Source: an uncultured Caulobacterales bacterium (GTDB lineage: Bacteria > Pseudomonadota > Alphaproteobacteria > Caulobacterales > Maricaulaceae). Taken from it: a stretch of 5,577 bases of DNA. The stretch is from NCBI GenBank assembly GCA_938007945.1, contig CALLME010000264.1, positions 1-5,577 of the forward strand, written 5' to 3'. The notes below the pieces were generated by a model. That model did not search any database and was not told where the DNA came from. It saw only the letters and a list, made by a program, of their open reading frames with translations. The position numbers and the translations under genes are program-made. Shown piece after piece: positions 1-5,220 of this stretch; within the stretch, counting starts at the first letter, position 1, and the number at the start of each line of letters is the position of its first letter.

Positions 1-1187
1 CTTTTAAGGCACACCGCCGTAGCCTCACCACCACCGATACAAAGGCTCGCCACGCCTGTCTTGACATCCCTTGCTTCCATTGCTGCGATCAGCGTCGCCA
101 TGATACGGGCGCCCGACGCACCAATAGGATGGCCGAGGACGCAGCCGCCGCCGTTCACATTGACCTTGTCATGATCAAGGCCAAGCTCTTGCATCGCGAT
201 CATGGGCACGACGGCGAAGGCTTCGTTGATTTCCCACAGATCGACATCTGCCGCTTTCCACCCCGCCTTATCGAGTGCTTTGTTCATCGCGTGAACGGGG
301 GCTGTGGTAAAATAAGCAGGTTCATGAGCGTGAGCGGCGTGGGAGACTATTTCGGCGAGGATTTTATGCCCGCCCGCCTCAGCATCGCTTTTGCGCATCA
401 TCACGAGCGCCGCAGCGCCGTCATTAATAGAGCTCGCATTGGCCGCTGTGACCGTACCATCTTTGCTAAAGACGGCGCGCAGGCTCGGGATTTTTTCAGG
501 CCGCGCATTTTTCGGGCCTTCGTCCTCAGATATAACGGTATCGCCTTTACGGCCTTTGACCGTGACCGGTGTAACTTCGCGCTCGAATGCGCCGCTCTCT
601 TGCGCCGCTTTCGCGCGGGCTACAGATTCGATGGCGTAGGCATCTTGGGCTTCGCGCGTGAATTGATATTCAGCCGCAATCATATCCGCAAACACCCCCA
701 TTGCTGAGTTTCCTGGGGCGCCGCCTTCATAAGCGTCGGTCAGCCCGTCATACATCATGCTGTCTATCAGCTTAGTATCGCCCATGCGCGCACCGCTCCT
801 TGCGCTTGGCATAAGGTATGGCGCGCGGGTCATATTTTCCATACCGCCTGCCACGCCCAAATTCACAGACCCCGCCTTAAGCGCGTCATGCAACATAATA
901 GCGGCCTGCATGCCGCTACCGCACATTTTATTGACCGTAGTCGCCTCGCAGTTTTTTGATAGCCCCGCATAAATCGCGGCTTGGCGCGCAGGGGCTTGGC
1001 CTTGGCCCGCAGGCAGGACACAGCCCATGATGGTTTGCTCGACTTTATCCGCCTCCACTCCCGCTTCCGAAACGGCAGCTTTAATCGCAGCCGCGCCAAG
1101 CTCTGCGGCGGGAACTGTACTAAACGCGCCTTGGAACGCGCCCATGGGTGGGCGGGCAAGGCCGACAATAACAACGGGGTCTGACAT
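1..1187 (-). CDS. Acetyl-CoA acetyltransferase-type thiolase (3' end cut by window edge)
   Basis: Thiolase-family enzyme that condenses two acetyl-CoA to acetoacetyl-CoA or runs the reverse cleavage in the cytoplasm. It may feed polyhydroxybutyrate synthesis or work in fatty-acid and ketone-body degradation; the sequence does not decide which. 395 codons are visible, the usual full length of the family, so only a few residues are missing. Seen: the nucleophilic cysteine in VNKMCGSGMQ (Cys89, the same number as in the Zoogloea enzyme), the NEAFA motif (321-325), the GHP histidine in LGHPIGASGAR (His353), and the second active-site cysteine in LCIGGGEATA (Cys383). All catalytic residues are present. 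The ATG at 1187-1185 has an AAGGAA Shine-Dalgarno (1199-1194) 6 nt upstream. This lies inside the end of the preceding small membrane-protein gene, 3 nt away, so the two are probably co-transcribed and may be translationally coupled. Confidence 0.95.
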   Translation of the reverse strand, partial: MSDPVVIVGLARPPMGAFQGAFSTVPAAELGAAAIKAAVSEAGVEADKVEQTIMGCVLPAGQGQAPARQAAIYAGLSKNCEATTVNKMCGSGMQAAIMLHDALKAGSVNLGVAGGMENMTRAPYLMPSARSGARMGDTKLIDSMMYDGLTDAYEGGAPGNSAMGVFADMIAAEYQFTREAQDAYAIESVARAKAAQESGAFEREVTPVTVKGRKGDTVISEDEGPKNARPEKIPSLRAVFSKDGTVTAANASSINDGAAALVMMRKSDAEAGGHKILAEIVSHAAHAHEPAYFTTAPVHAMNKALDKAGWKAADVDLWEINEAFAVVPMIAMQELGLDHDKVNVNGGGCVLGHPIGASGARIMATLIAAMEARDVKTGVASLCIGGGEATAVCLK

Positions 1188-1190
1188 ATA

Positions 1191-1376
1191 TTATTCCTTG
1201 TTTTCTTTGGCCGCCAATTTAGCTTCCCGTATGATACGCGCTTTTTCTTTGCGCGCCGCCTCTAAGCGTCTTGTCGCGTCTCTGTTTTTTTTAATGGCGA
1301 AAATCAAAACAACGAGGCCCAAAATTACGGCGATGAGAACCCACATATTATCAAGGGGCGGAGGAAGTGCAGTCAT
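1191..1376 (-). CDS. Small single-pass membrane protein of unknown function
   Basis: I do not recognise the family. From the ATG at 1376 it is 61 residues: a short proline-containing N-terminus (ALPPPLDN), one strongly hydrophobic helix at about 11-28, then a long basic and acidic tail (about 29-61) rich in Lys, Arg, Glu and Ala that could form an amphipathic or coiled-coil cytoplasmic helix. The basic residues right after the helix suggest the tail is inside the cell. The start is uncertain. An ATG at 1382 and a GTG at 1400 are in the same frame, but the GTG lies inside a terminator hairpin. The ATG at 1376 has GGAT about 6 nt upstream. It is followed after 3 nt by the thiolase gene, whose ribosome-binding site it contains, which supports it as a real translated gene. 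Whether it helps the thiolase is unknown. Confidence 0.6.
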   Translation of the reverse strand: MTALPPPLDNMWVLIAVILGLVVLIFAIKKNRDATRRLEAARKEKARIIREAKLAAKENKE

Positions 1377-1389
1377 AGTCATATCCAGT

Positions 1390-1420
1390 AAAAAGCTCAC
1401 CCTAATCTATAGGATGAGCT
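1390..1420 (-). terminator. Intrinsic terminator downstream of the dodecin gene
   Basis: Read on the minus strand, AGCTCATCC (1420-1412), a 9-nt loop, and GGGTGAGCT (1402-1394) form a 9-bp stem with one G-U pair. It is followed by a short U run (to 1390). It lies 41 nt beyond the dodecin stop codon, so it probably ends the dodecin transcript. The U tract is short, so some read-through into the small membrane-protein gene is possible. Confidence 0.75.
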
Positions 1421-1460
1421 TAATTATTCAACAGGACATAATGCCTGATGGTTTTTGAAA

Positions 1461-1664
1461 TTAATCGCCGACTTTAAACGTGATTTTGACGTTGACGCGA
1501 AACTTGTCGATTTTACCGTCTTTCACTGTTGTTTTCATGTTTTTCACATTTGCCGACTTAATGTCATTGATCGTTTTAGATGAACGCGTGATCGCTTTTT
1601 GAATAGCATCTTCGAATGACTCTGAACTTTCGCTCATCACTTCAATTGATTTCATTATCGCCAT
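1461..1664 (-). CDS. Dodecin-family protein, lacking the classical flavin-binding residues
   Basis: A 67-residue protein with the dodecin pattern of strand, helix and two long strands: IEVMSES (7-13), a helix with EDAIQKAITRSSKTI (18-32), then KNMKTTVKDGK and FRVNVKITFKV. Dodecins assemble into hollow dodecamers, and the classical ones store riboflavin or FMN between a stacking Trp and a Gln. Aligned by eye to that motif (KTLRHLRWFEV in archaeal and bacterial flavin dodecins), the Trp site is Ser37 and the Gln site is Arg56. This resembles the mycobacterial calcium-dodecin type (Rv0379-like) rather than the flavin type. That assignment is from memory and by eye. The ATG at 1664 has a very strong GGAGGA ribosome-binding site (1676-1671) 6 nt upstream, predicting high expression. 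It sits 89 nt after the mnmA stop and is closed by its own terminator, so it may be its own transcription unit. Confidence 0.88.
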   Translation of the reverse strand: MAIMKSIEVMSESSESFEDAIQKAITRSSKTINDIKSANVKNMKTTVKDGKIDKFRVNVKITFKVGD

Positions 1665-1682
1665 ATTATTTCCTCCAGTTAG

Positions 1683-1697
1683 TAGGGGCTTACCCTA
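1683..1697. repeat. Short inverted repeat in the dodecin 5' leader
   Basis: TAGGG and CCCTA flank a 5-nt spacer just upstream of the dodecin ribosome-binding site. A 5-bp stem without a U tract is not a terminator. It could be a small operator or leader hairpin, or chance. Confidence 0.25.
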
Positions 1698-1753
1698 GAA
1701 CAGAGCAAGCGTTGTGAATAGTAACATATTGGAAAGGCAATGGTTCCGCGAAA

Positions 1754-2923
1754 TTATTCCGTCTTCGTAATCCAACCACCGCCAATTGTGCGCGAAAAGT
1801 TAGTCCCAGGCGCATAAAATACGCACGCTTGACCTGGAGATATGCCTTCATCAGCTTCATCAAGCTTGACAACAAGGTGGTTGCCGACAAGCTCAAACGT
1901 CGCAGGTTTTGGCGGAGTTGTGCTACGCAGTTTCACATAGACTACTTGCCCCGCGAGTTGAGCGCCAAATGTCCCGTCACCGAGCCAGTTAATCTCGTCG
2001 AGATAAATACGCGACCGCAGCAAGGCTTCACGTGGGCCAACGATGACTTGATTTGTATCCGCATCAATACGGACCACATAAAGCGGGTCGAGCCCTGAGC
2101 CGTCTTTTAAACCCAATCCTCTGCGCTGTCCGATGGTGTAATACATGATACCGCGATGCTGCCCCAAAACGTGTCCGTCCATATGCACCATATCGCCAGG
2201 CAGAGCCGCGTTCGGACGAATCTTTTCAATCACGTCCGTATATTTACCTGTCGGGACAAAACATATGTCTTGGCTGTCAGGCTTACTGGCCACGTTCAGG
2301 CCAAGCTCCACGGCGAGTTTACGCGTCTCGGTCTTATTCATCGCACCGAGGGGGAAGCGCAAAAACTCCAATTGCTCTGGCGTGGTCGCAAATAGGAAAT
2401 AGCTTTGGTCCTTCCCGCCGTCAAAACCGCGGTGAAGCTCTGGCCCGTTCGGCCCGTCAATGCGCTGAATATAATGGCCCGTCGCCATACAGTCCGCGCC
2501 GAGGTCTTTGGCGACCGTGAGGAGGTCACGAAACTTCACCGTCTGATTACAGCGCACGCAAGGAATAGGCGTCGCGCCCTTAAGATAGGTGTCGGCGAAA
2601 TCATCAATGACGCTCTCTTTGAAATTGCTTTCATAGTCGAGCACATAGTGAGGGAAGTCCATCATCTCGGCGACGCGCTTGGCATCATAGATATCTTGAC
2701 CCGCACAGCACGCTTTGGCCTTCTTAATCGCCTCGCCGTGATCATAGAGCTGTAGAGTCACGCCGACCACGTCATAGCCTTCACGCGCGAGCATGGCCGC
2801 ACAGACAGAACTATCTACCCCGCCGCTCATGGCGACAACCACGCGCGTCTCGCTCTCCGGCTTATGGAAGCCAAGCGAATTGGGCTTTTTCAATGTCGTA
2901 TTCAATGTCGTCGCGGCAGTCAT
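1754..2923 (-). CDS. mnmA: tRNA-specific 2-thiouridylase MnmA
   Basis: Cytoplasmic enzyme that uses ATP and a sulfur relay to put sulfur on C2 of the wobble uridine (U34) of tRNA-Lys, -Glu and -Gln, giving s2U34. The protein is 389 residues. Motifs seen in order: the ATP-pyrophosphatase loop MSGGVDSS (32-39), [15 protein letters not shown] (72-86, typical of alphaproteobacterial forms), PCVRCN with the catalytic Cys122, the ATGHY motif (147-151), DICFVPTG with the second catalytic Cys221, and TIGQRRGLG (263-271), which leads into the C-terminal beta-barrel domains. It ends with [10 protein letters not shown]. An in-frame TTG at 2965 would add 14 residues but has no ribosome-binding site. The ATG at 2923 has AGGA 12 nt upstream, a somewhat long spacing. 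The N-terminal stretch before the loop is longer than in E. coli. The gene diverges from sciP and shares its regulatory region. Confidence 0.97.
   Translation of the reverse strand: MTAATTLNTTLKKPNSLGFHKPESETRVVVAMSGGVDSSVCAAMLAREGYDVVGVTLQLYDHGEAIKKAKACCAGQDIYDAKRVAEMMDFPHYVLDYESNFKESVIDDFADTYLKGATPIPCVRCNQTVKFRDLLTVAKDLGADCMATGHYIQRIDGPNGPELHRGFDGGKDQSYFLFATTPEQLEFLRFPLGAMNKTETRKLAVELGLNVASKPDSQDICFVPTGKYTDVIEKIRPNAALPGDMVHMDGHVLGQHRGIMYYTIGQRRGLGLKDGSGLDPLYVVRIDADTNQVIVGPREALLRSRIYLDEINWLGDGTFGAQLAGQVVYVKLRSTTPPKPATFELVGNHLVVKLDEADEGISPGQACVFYAPGTNFSRTIGGGWITKTE
2889..2912. repeat. 12-bp tandem duplication in the start of mnmA
   Basis: TTCAATGTCGTA is followed at once by TTCAATGTCGTC (11 of 12 identical). 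In mnmA it encodes TTLN then TTLK near residues 5-12, in the unconserved N-terminal extension. It looks like a replication-slippage duplication that keeps the frame. Confidence 0.8.
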
Positions 2924-3038
2924 GACGTCTAAATATCCTAAATGCAGGGCGCGGCTTACGCTCAATCATATAAAAAATGGGATTAAATAAATTTTTTTCA
3001 ATGCCAGTTTCGCGCCGCTATAGGCCCGCATCTGTACC

Positions 3039-3216
3039 GAGTCGAGACAGGCTTTCATGTTTTAGTCAAAATATGCGCGCCGTTACCCCCCATAAAACCG
3101 ACGATTCGCAAATTCGTGTAAACCTTTATTAACGCTAACGTCGATTCTGTTAACCTTCGTAAACTATTGAAAGTTAACACTTTTTCTTGATTCATTTAAA
3201 CTCTTTTTAAGGAGTC
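3039..3216. promoter_or_regulatory. Cluster of five GANTC (CcrM methylation) sites
   Basis: GAGTC 3039-3043, GATTC 3103-3107, GATTC 3143-3147, GATTC 3189-3193 and GAGTC 3212-3216. GANTC is methylated by the cell-cycle methyltransferase CcrM in alphaproteobacteria, and GcrA acts at promoters carrying it. By eye I found only about four more in the remaining 5.4 kb (near 625, 1618, 2218 and 2755), all inside genes, so the cluster is strongly local. The last two sites bracket the CtrA box. Confidence 0.7.
3196..3210 (+). promoter_or_regulatory. CtrA box (TTAA-N7-TTAA) of the sciP promoter
   Basis: TTAA (3196-3199), seven bases, TTAA (3207-3210): a perfect match to the full CtrA recognition pattern, 52 bp before the sciP start. 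Possible -10 elements follow: TATTTT at 3228-3233 (17 nt after the box) or TATACA at 3222-3227. In Caulobacter sciP is CtrA-activated and its product then inhibits CtrA, so the site fits a conserved feedback loop. Confidence 0.72.
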
Positions 3217-3262
3217 AAACCTATACATATTTTCATAATAAAAGAGGTAACTGAGGCAAATT

Positions 3263-3535
3263 ATGTCCGAGAGAAAAATAAAGAGAGAGAATGTGGTGAT
3301 TGGTCCGGAGGGTACACCTCTGACGTTGGCTGATCTGCCCAAACCGTCAACTGTAAGGTGGGTCATTCGCCGCAAGGCAGAAGTCGTCGCCGCCGTACGG
3401 GGTGGACTGCTTACACTTGAAGGTGCATGTGACCGTTACGGCCTTTCCGCTGAAGAATTTATGTCTTGGCAGAATTCAATTGAGAGCTACGGCATTGCGG
3501 GTCTACGCACAACACGTGTGCAGCAATACCGCTAA
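3263..3535 (+). CDS. sciP: CtrA inhibitor SciP (DUF1153 family)
   Basis: A 90-residue cytoplasmic regulator. In Caulobacter, SciP contacts the cell-cycle master regulator CtrA (and DNA) and blocks CtrA-driven transcription in the swarmer, G1 phase. Family hallmarks seen: GPEGTPLTLADLP (14-26), the highly conserved block RWVIRRKAEVVAAVRGGLL (32-50), a helix-turn-helix at about 51-74 (TLEGACDRYGLSAEEFMSW), and the near-invariant C-terminus GLRTTRVQQYR. The length matches the roughly 90-residue family. The ATG at 3263 has GAGG (3253-3256) 6 nt upstream. The N-terminal tail (MSERKIKREN) is charged and looks variable. It is monocistronic: a CtrA box and GANTC cluster precede it, and a strong intrinsic terminator follows 24 nt after the stop. 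Confidence 0.96.
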   Translation: MSERKIKRENVVIGPEGTPLTLADLPKPSTVRWVIRRKAEVVAAVRGGLLTLEGACDRYGLSAEEFMSWQNSIESYGIAGLRTTRVQQYR

Positions 3536-3559
3536 ACAGGTTCAATATTTAAAAAAAGG

Positions 3560-3583
3560 CCCTCGGTGAACGAGGGTTTTTTT
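3560..3583 (+). terminator. Intrinsic terminator of sciP
   Basis: CCCTCG (3560-3565), loop GTGAA, CGAGGG (3571-3576), then seven Ts (3577-3583). A run of seven As just before the stem can pair partly with the T tract. It starts 24 nt after the sciP stop and separates sciP from the downstream gene. Confidence 0.93.
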
Positions 3584-3644
3584 ATGCGCGAAACCTAATT
3601 TTTCATTGATGAAACGCGGCCGCCTTAACCCCTCCTCCATACAA

Positions 3645-3661
3645 ATTAAGCGCTATTAAGC
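3645..3661. repeat. ATTAAGC direct repeat, 10-bp period
   Basis: ATTAAGC occurs at 3645-3651 and again at 3655-3661, exactly one helical turn apart. The TTAA cores are separated by 6 rather than the 7 bases of a standard CtrA box, so it is either a relaxed CtrA-type site or a direct-repeat site for another response regulator. It sits about 20 bp before a candidate -35 element. Confidence 0.4.
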
Positions 3662-3662
3662 A

Positions 3663-3675
3663 CGTCTCTTAGACG
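3663..3675. promoter_or_regulatory. CGTCT-CTT-AGACG palindrome, possible operator
   Basis: A perfect 5-bp inverted repeat around a 3-nt centre, ending 4 nt before the candidate -35 element. Its position fits an activator or repressor site. The factor is unknown. Confidence 0.3.
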
Positions 3676-3679
3676 GGGT

Positions 3680-3708
3680 TTAAGACCTTTGCACTATGAA
3701 GGTATTAT
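3680..3708 (+). promoter_or_regulatory. Candidate sigma70-type promoter for the MinD-like gene
   Basis: TTAAGA (3680-3685), a 17-nt spacer, TATTAT (3703-3708). Four of six and five of six bases match the housekeeping consensus with ideal spacing. Predicted transcription start near 3715, about 45 nt before the ATG at 3761. The preceding 90 bases after the sciP terminator hold no gene. Confidence 0.5.
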
Positions 3709-3748
3709 AGACGGAGCCGACCAAAGAGTTAGCCCGTGAGAGGTGAAA

Positions 3749-3755
3749 AAGGTGG
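3749..3755 (+). promoter_or_regulatory. Ribosome-binding site deciding the MinD-like start
   Basis: AAGGTGG lies 5 nt (8 nt counted from AAGG) before the ATG at 3761. The in-frame GTG codons at 3743, 3752 and 3755 either overlap this site or lack one of their own, so the ATG is preferred. Confidence 0.6.
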
Positions 3756-3760
3756 TGCAT

Positions 3761-4450
3761 ATGCGAGACGACGTCTTCTCAACACAAAGCTATCGGCCTG
3801 CGGGTCGGTTAGTTCCAATTTTTGCTGCAAGCGATAACTTGCCGCAAGACGCGCTCGCGCTGAGCTTATCAAAGCTGGCTGCCTCTCGGGGTGAAACTGT
3901 GCTCATACTCGACACACAAGACGGCGCGCTGATGAAGCGCGCGGGCATTATCTATAACAAGACGCTTGGTGATGTGCTGTACCGCGGCGCCGATTTACGC
4001 GATGTAAAATATATTACGAGCAATGAGCATTTCACAGCTTGCGCGTGTGGCGACGCCCCTATTGATGCCGTGCTCGGCTCTATGGCGGCATTGTCTTTGT
4101 CTTATGATTGGGTCTTTATCGCGATGCCCGCAGGTTGTACGCCCGCCCATATTCGTCTCGCTGCCGCCGCAGATGTTGGCATTCTGACCTATGATACCCG
4201 CGGTGATAAATTTATGCGCGCTTACTGGATGATGGAAGCCGTCCGTGCACGCGCCCCAAAATTTGATCCGCTTATCCTCTCAACTGGACCTGCGGAGGAT
4301 GCCGTTGAGACGGCTTTGATGCTGTCTGATACGCTCCGCAGTTTCCTCGGTGCCCCGCCACCTTATGCAGGTCATATTGAAGACGTTGACGTCAATGCGC
4401 GCCTTCTATCACAAATTACGCAAGTGATTAAGCGCAAGCAGGTCGCCTAG
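3761..4450 (+). CDS. MinD/FlhG-like ParA-superfamily protein with lost nucleotide-binding motifs
   Basis: A 229-residue soluble protein with the outline of a ParA/MinD/FlhG-type NTPase. There is a first strand (LVPIFAAS, 17-24), a helix, and a strand ending in VLILDTQDGA (47-56), like the family's VLLLDADLG. TLGDVLYRGADLRDV (68-82) resembles the segment after switch I. SYDWVFIAMPAG (114-125) is like the Walker B and switch II strand. ADVGILTYDTRGDKFMRAY (137-155) resembles the following strand and helix. The deviant Walker A GKGGxGKT is gone: the aligned stretch is AASDNLPQDAL, with no glycines or lysines. The Walker B Asp is Ala121. It therefore probably does not hydrolyse ATP and may act as a scaffold or partner protein. 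I cannot name a function; the resemblance is by eye. No membrane helix or signal peptide. It has its own candidate promoter and lies 86 nt before the EF-hand gene. Confidence 0.7.
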   Translation: MRDDVFSTQSYRPAGRLVPIFAASDNLPQDALALSLSKLAASRGETVLILDTQDGALMKRAGIIYNKTLGDVLYRGADLRDVKYITSNEHFTACACGDAPIDAVLGSMAALSLSYDWVFIAMPAGCTPAHIRLAAAADVGILTYDTRGDKFMRAYWMMEAVRARAPKFDPLILSTGPAEDAVETALMLSDTLRSFLGAPPPYAGHIEDVDVNARLLSQITQVIKRKQVA

Positions 4451-4476
4451 CCCCTATCATTAAATCGCAGTCATGT

Positions 4477-4490
4477 GCGAAGGAATTCGC
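4477..4490 (+). other. Small GCGAA-GGAA-TTCGC hairpin
   Basis: A 5-bp stem with a GGAA (GNRA-type) tetraloop, followed by a pyrimidine-rich stretch but no true U tract. It could be a weak terminator after the MinD-like gene or a leader element of the EF-hand transcript. The 86-nt gap (4451-4536) shows no convincing promoter. Confidence 0.3.
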
Positions 4491-4536
4491 CCTTTCTCTC
4501 GTTTTGTCCTATGAACGACACACGAAAGGATATGTC

Positions 4537-5214
4537 ATGATTAAGATTAAAACAGCGCTCCTCACAACGGCGGCCCTCGCTGCGGCGGGTCTGGCTTACG
4601 CAGCGCCTAAAGCGGATATGAATAATGACGGCCAAGTCACACAGACGGAGTTCATGGCGGCAGCAACAACACGCTTTGTCAATGCTGATGCAAATGCAGA
4701 CGGCGTCCTCACAAAAGACGAAATGAAAGCCGCCCGCAAAGCTAAGCACGATGCGCGGGCCGAGAAGAAGTTTGAAGGCTTGGATGCCAATGGCGACGGT
4801 TTTGTCTCGAAAGATGAATATGATGCCAAGCGGGCGGAAAAAGCCGAAAAACGCGCAGAGCGCCGTGACCTTAACTCTGATGGTGTCGTCGATGAAGCCG
4901 ACCGCGCTATAATGAAAGAAAAGCGTGAAGCCCGCAAAGCAGAACGGGAGGCGCGACGCGCAGAACGTGAAGCGAATGGCGAGACTAAGACCAAAGGCGA
5001 AGGCCGTCGCGGTCCAAGAGGTGGTAAAAAAATGCGTGGGCCGAACCCTGATGCCAATGGTGACGGCGTTATCACACGTGCAGAATATGAAGCCAGCACA
5101 CTCGCTATGTTTGAGCGTTTAGATAAAAACGCGGACGGCGTGCTGACCAAAGGTGAAGGTCGCAAAGGCGGTAAGCGCGGTGGCAAACGTGGGCCTAAAG
5201 GTGGCGGACGCTAG
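4537..5214 (+). CDS. Exported calcium-binding protein with six EF-hand loops
   Basis: A 225-residue protein with a Sec signal peptide (MIKIK, then a hydrophobic Ala/Leu core to about 22; likely cut at AYA-AP), so it is periplasmic or secreted. Six DxNxDGxxxxxE-type loops: 28-39, 51-62, 83-94, 111-122 (ends in Asp), 172-183 and 196-207. Loops 1-4 are separated from 5-6 by a charged Lys/Arg/Glu/Ala helix (about 123-147) and a Gly/Arg/Lys-rich linker. The C-terminus (208-225) is a GGKRGG-type basic, glycine-rich tail. The probable role is calcium or other divalent-metal binding in the envelope; the basic segments could bind acidic surfaces. The ATG at 4537 has AAAGGA (4525-4530) 6 nt upstream; an in-frame TTG at 4504 would spoil the signal peptide. 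The ECF sigma gene follows after 6 nt, implying a shared sensing system. Confidence 0.9.
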   Translation: MIKIKTALLTTAALAAAGLAYAAPKADMNNDGQVTQTEFMAAATTRFVNADANADGVLTKDEMKAARKAKHDARAEKKFEGLDANGDGFVSKDEYDAKRAEKAEKRAERRDLNSDGVVDEADRAIMKEKREARKAEREARRAEREANGETKTKGEGRRGPRGGKKMRGPNPDANGDGVITRAEYEASTLAMFERLDKNADGVLTKGEGRKGGKRGGKRGPKGGGR

Positions 5215-5215
5215 G
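5213..5215 (+). promoter_or_regulatory. Probable ribosome-binding site of the sigma gene, overlapping the EF-hand stop
   Basis: AGG overlaps the TAG stop of the EF-hand gene and lies 5 nt before the TTG at 5221. It is weak, which points to translational coupling rather than independent initiation. Confidence 0.4.
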
Positions 5216-5220
5216 CTCCC

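Larger units (their letters stand above)
2924..3262. promoter_or_regulatory. Divergent mnmA-sciP intergenic regulatory region
   Basis: 339 bp without a gene. The mnmA-proximal part (about 2970-3000) is AT-rich. I see no mnmA promoter hexamers there that I would defend. The sciP-proximal part holds five GANTC sites and five TTAA half-sites, listed separately. Two of the half-sites are GTTAAC palindromes (3149-3154 and 3173-3178). Confidence 0.7.

Noticed and set aside
129..707. Long plus-strand open frame opposite the thiolase
   Set aside because: It is the antisense shadow of a thiolase with all its catalytic motifs in place. The translation has no recognisable domain.
1272..1278. TGTCGCG, recalled as a reported SciP DNA motif
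   Set aside because: A single copy inside a coding region on the wrong side of the genes concerned, and I am not certain of the consensus.
1027..1458. Plus-strand open frame of 143 codons
   Set aside because: It runs antisense across the thiolase start, the small membrane-protein gene and the terminator hairpin. No family resemblance.
1665..1753. Terminator or promoter between mnmA and the dodecin gene
   Set aside because: Only a 5-bp inverted repeat without a U tract and no convincing -35/-10 pair were found, so it stays open whether the two genes are co-transcribed.
2924..2965. Upstream TTG start for MnmA adding 14 residues
   Set aside because: No Shine-Dalgarno before the TTG; the ATG at 2923 has AGGA upstream and gives a normal family length.
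3743..3760. GTG start at 3743 for the MinD-like protein
   Set aside because: The only purine-rich stretch (GAGAG) touches the GTG. The ATG at 3761 has a correctly spaced AAGGTGG.
4482..4503. Possible stress-sigma (EcfG-type) promoter, GGAAT with CGTT
   Set aside because: The elements are only 13 bases apart instead of the expected 16-17, and the GGAA is also explained as a hairpin loop.
4504..4536. TTG start at 4504 for the EF-hand protein
   Set aside because: It would put a charged 11-residue stretch before a clear signal peptide. The ATG at 4537 has an AAAGGA site 6 nt upstream.
4596..5186. Minus-strand open frame of 196 codons opposite the EF-hand gene
   Set aside because: It arises from the repetitive, stop-poor composition of the EF-hand gene. 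The product is low-complexity Ser/Arg/Pro, and the sense strand has a signal peptide and six EF-hand loops.
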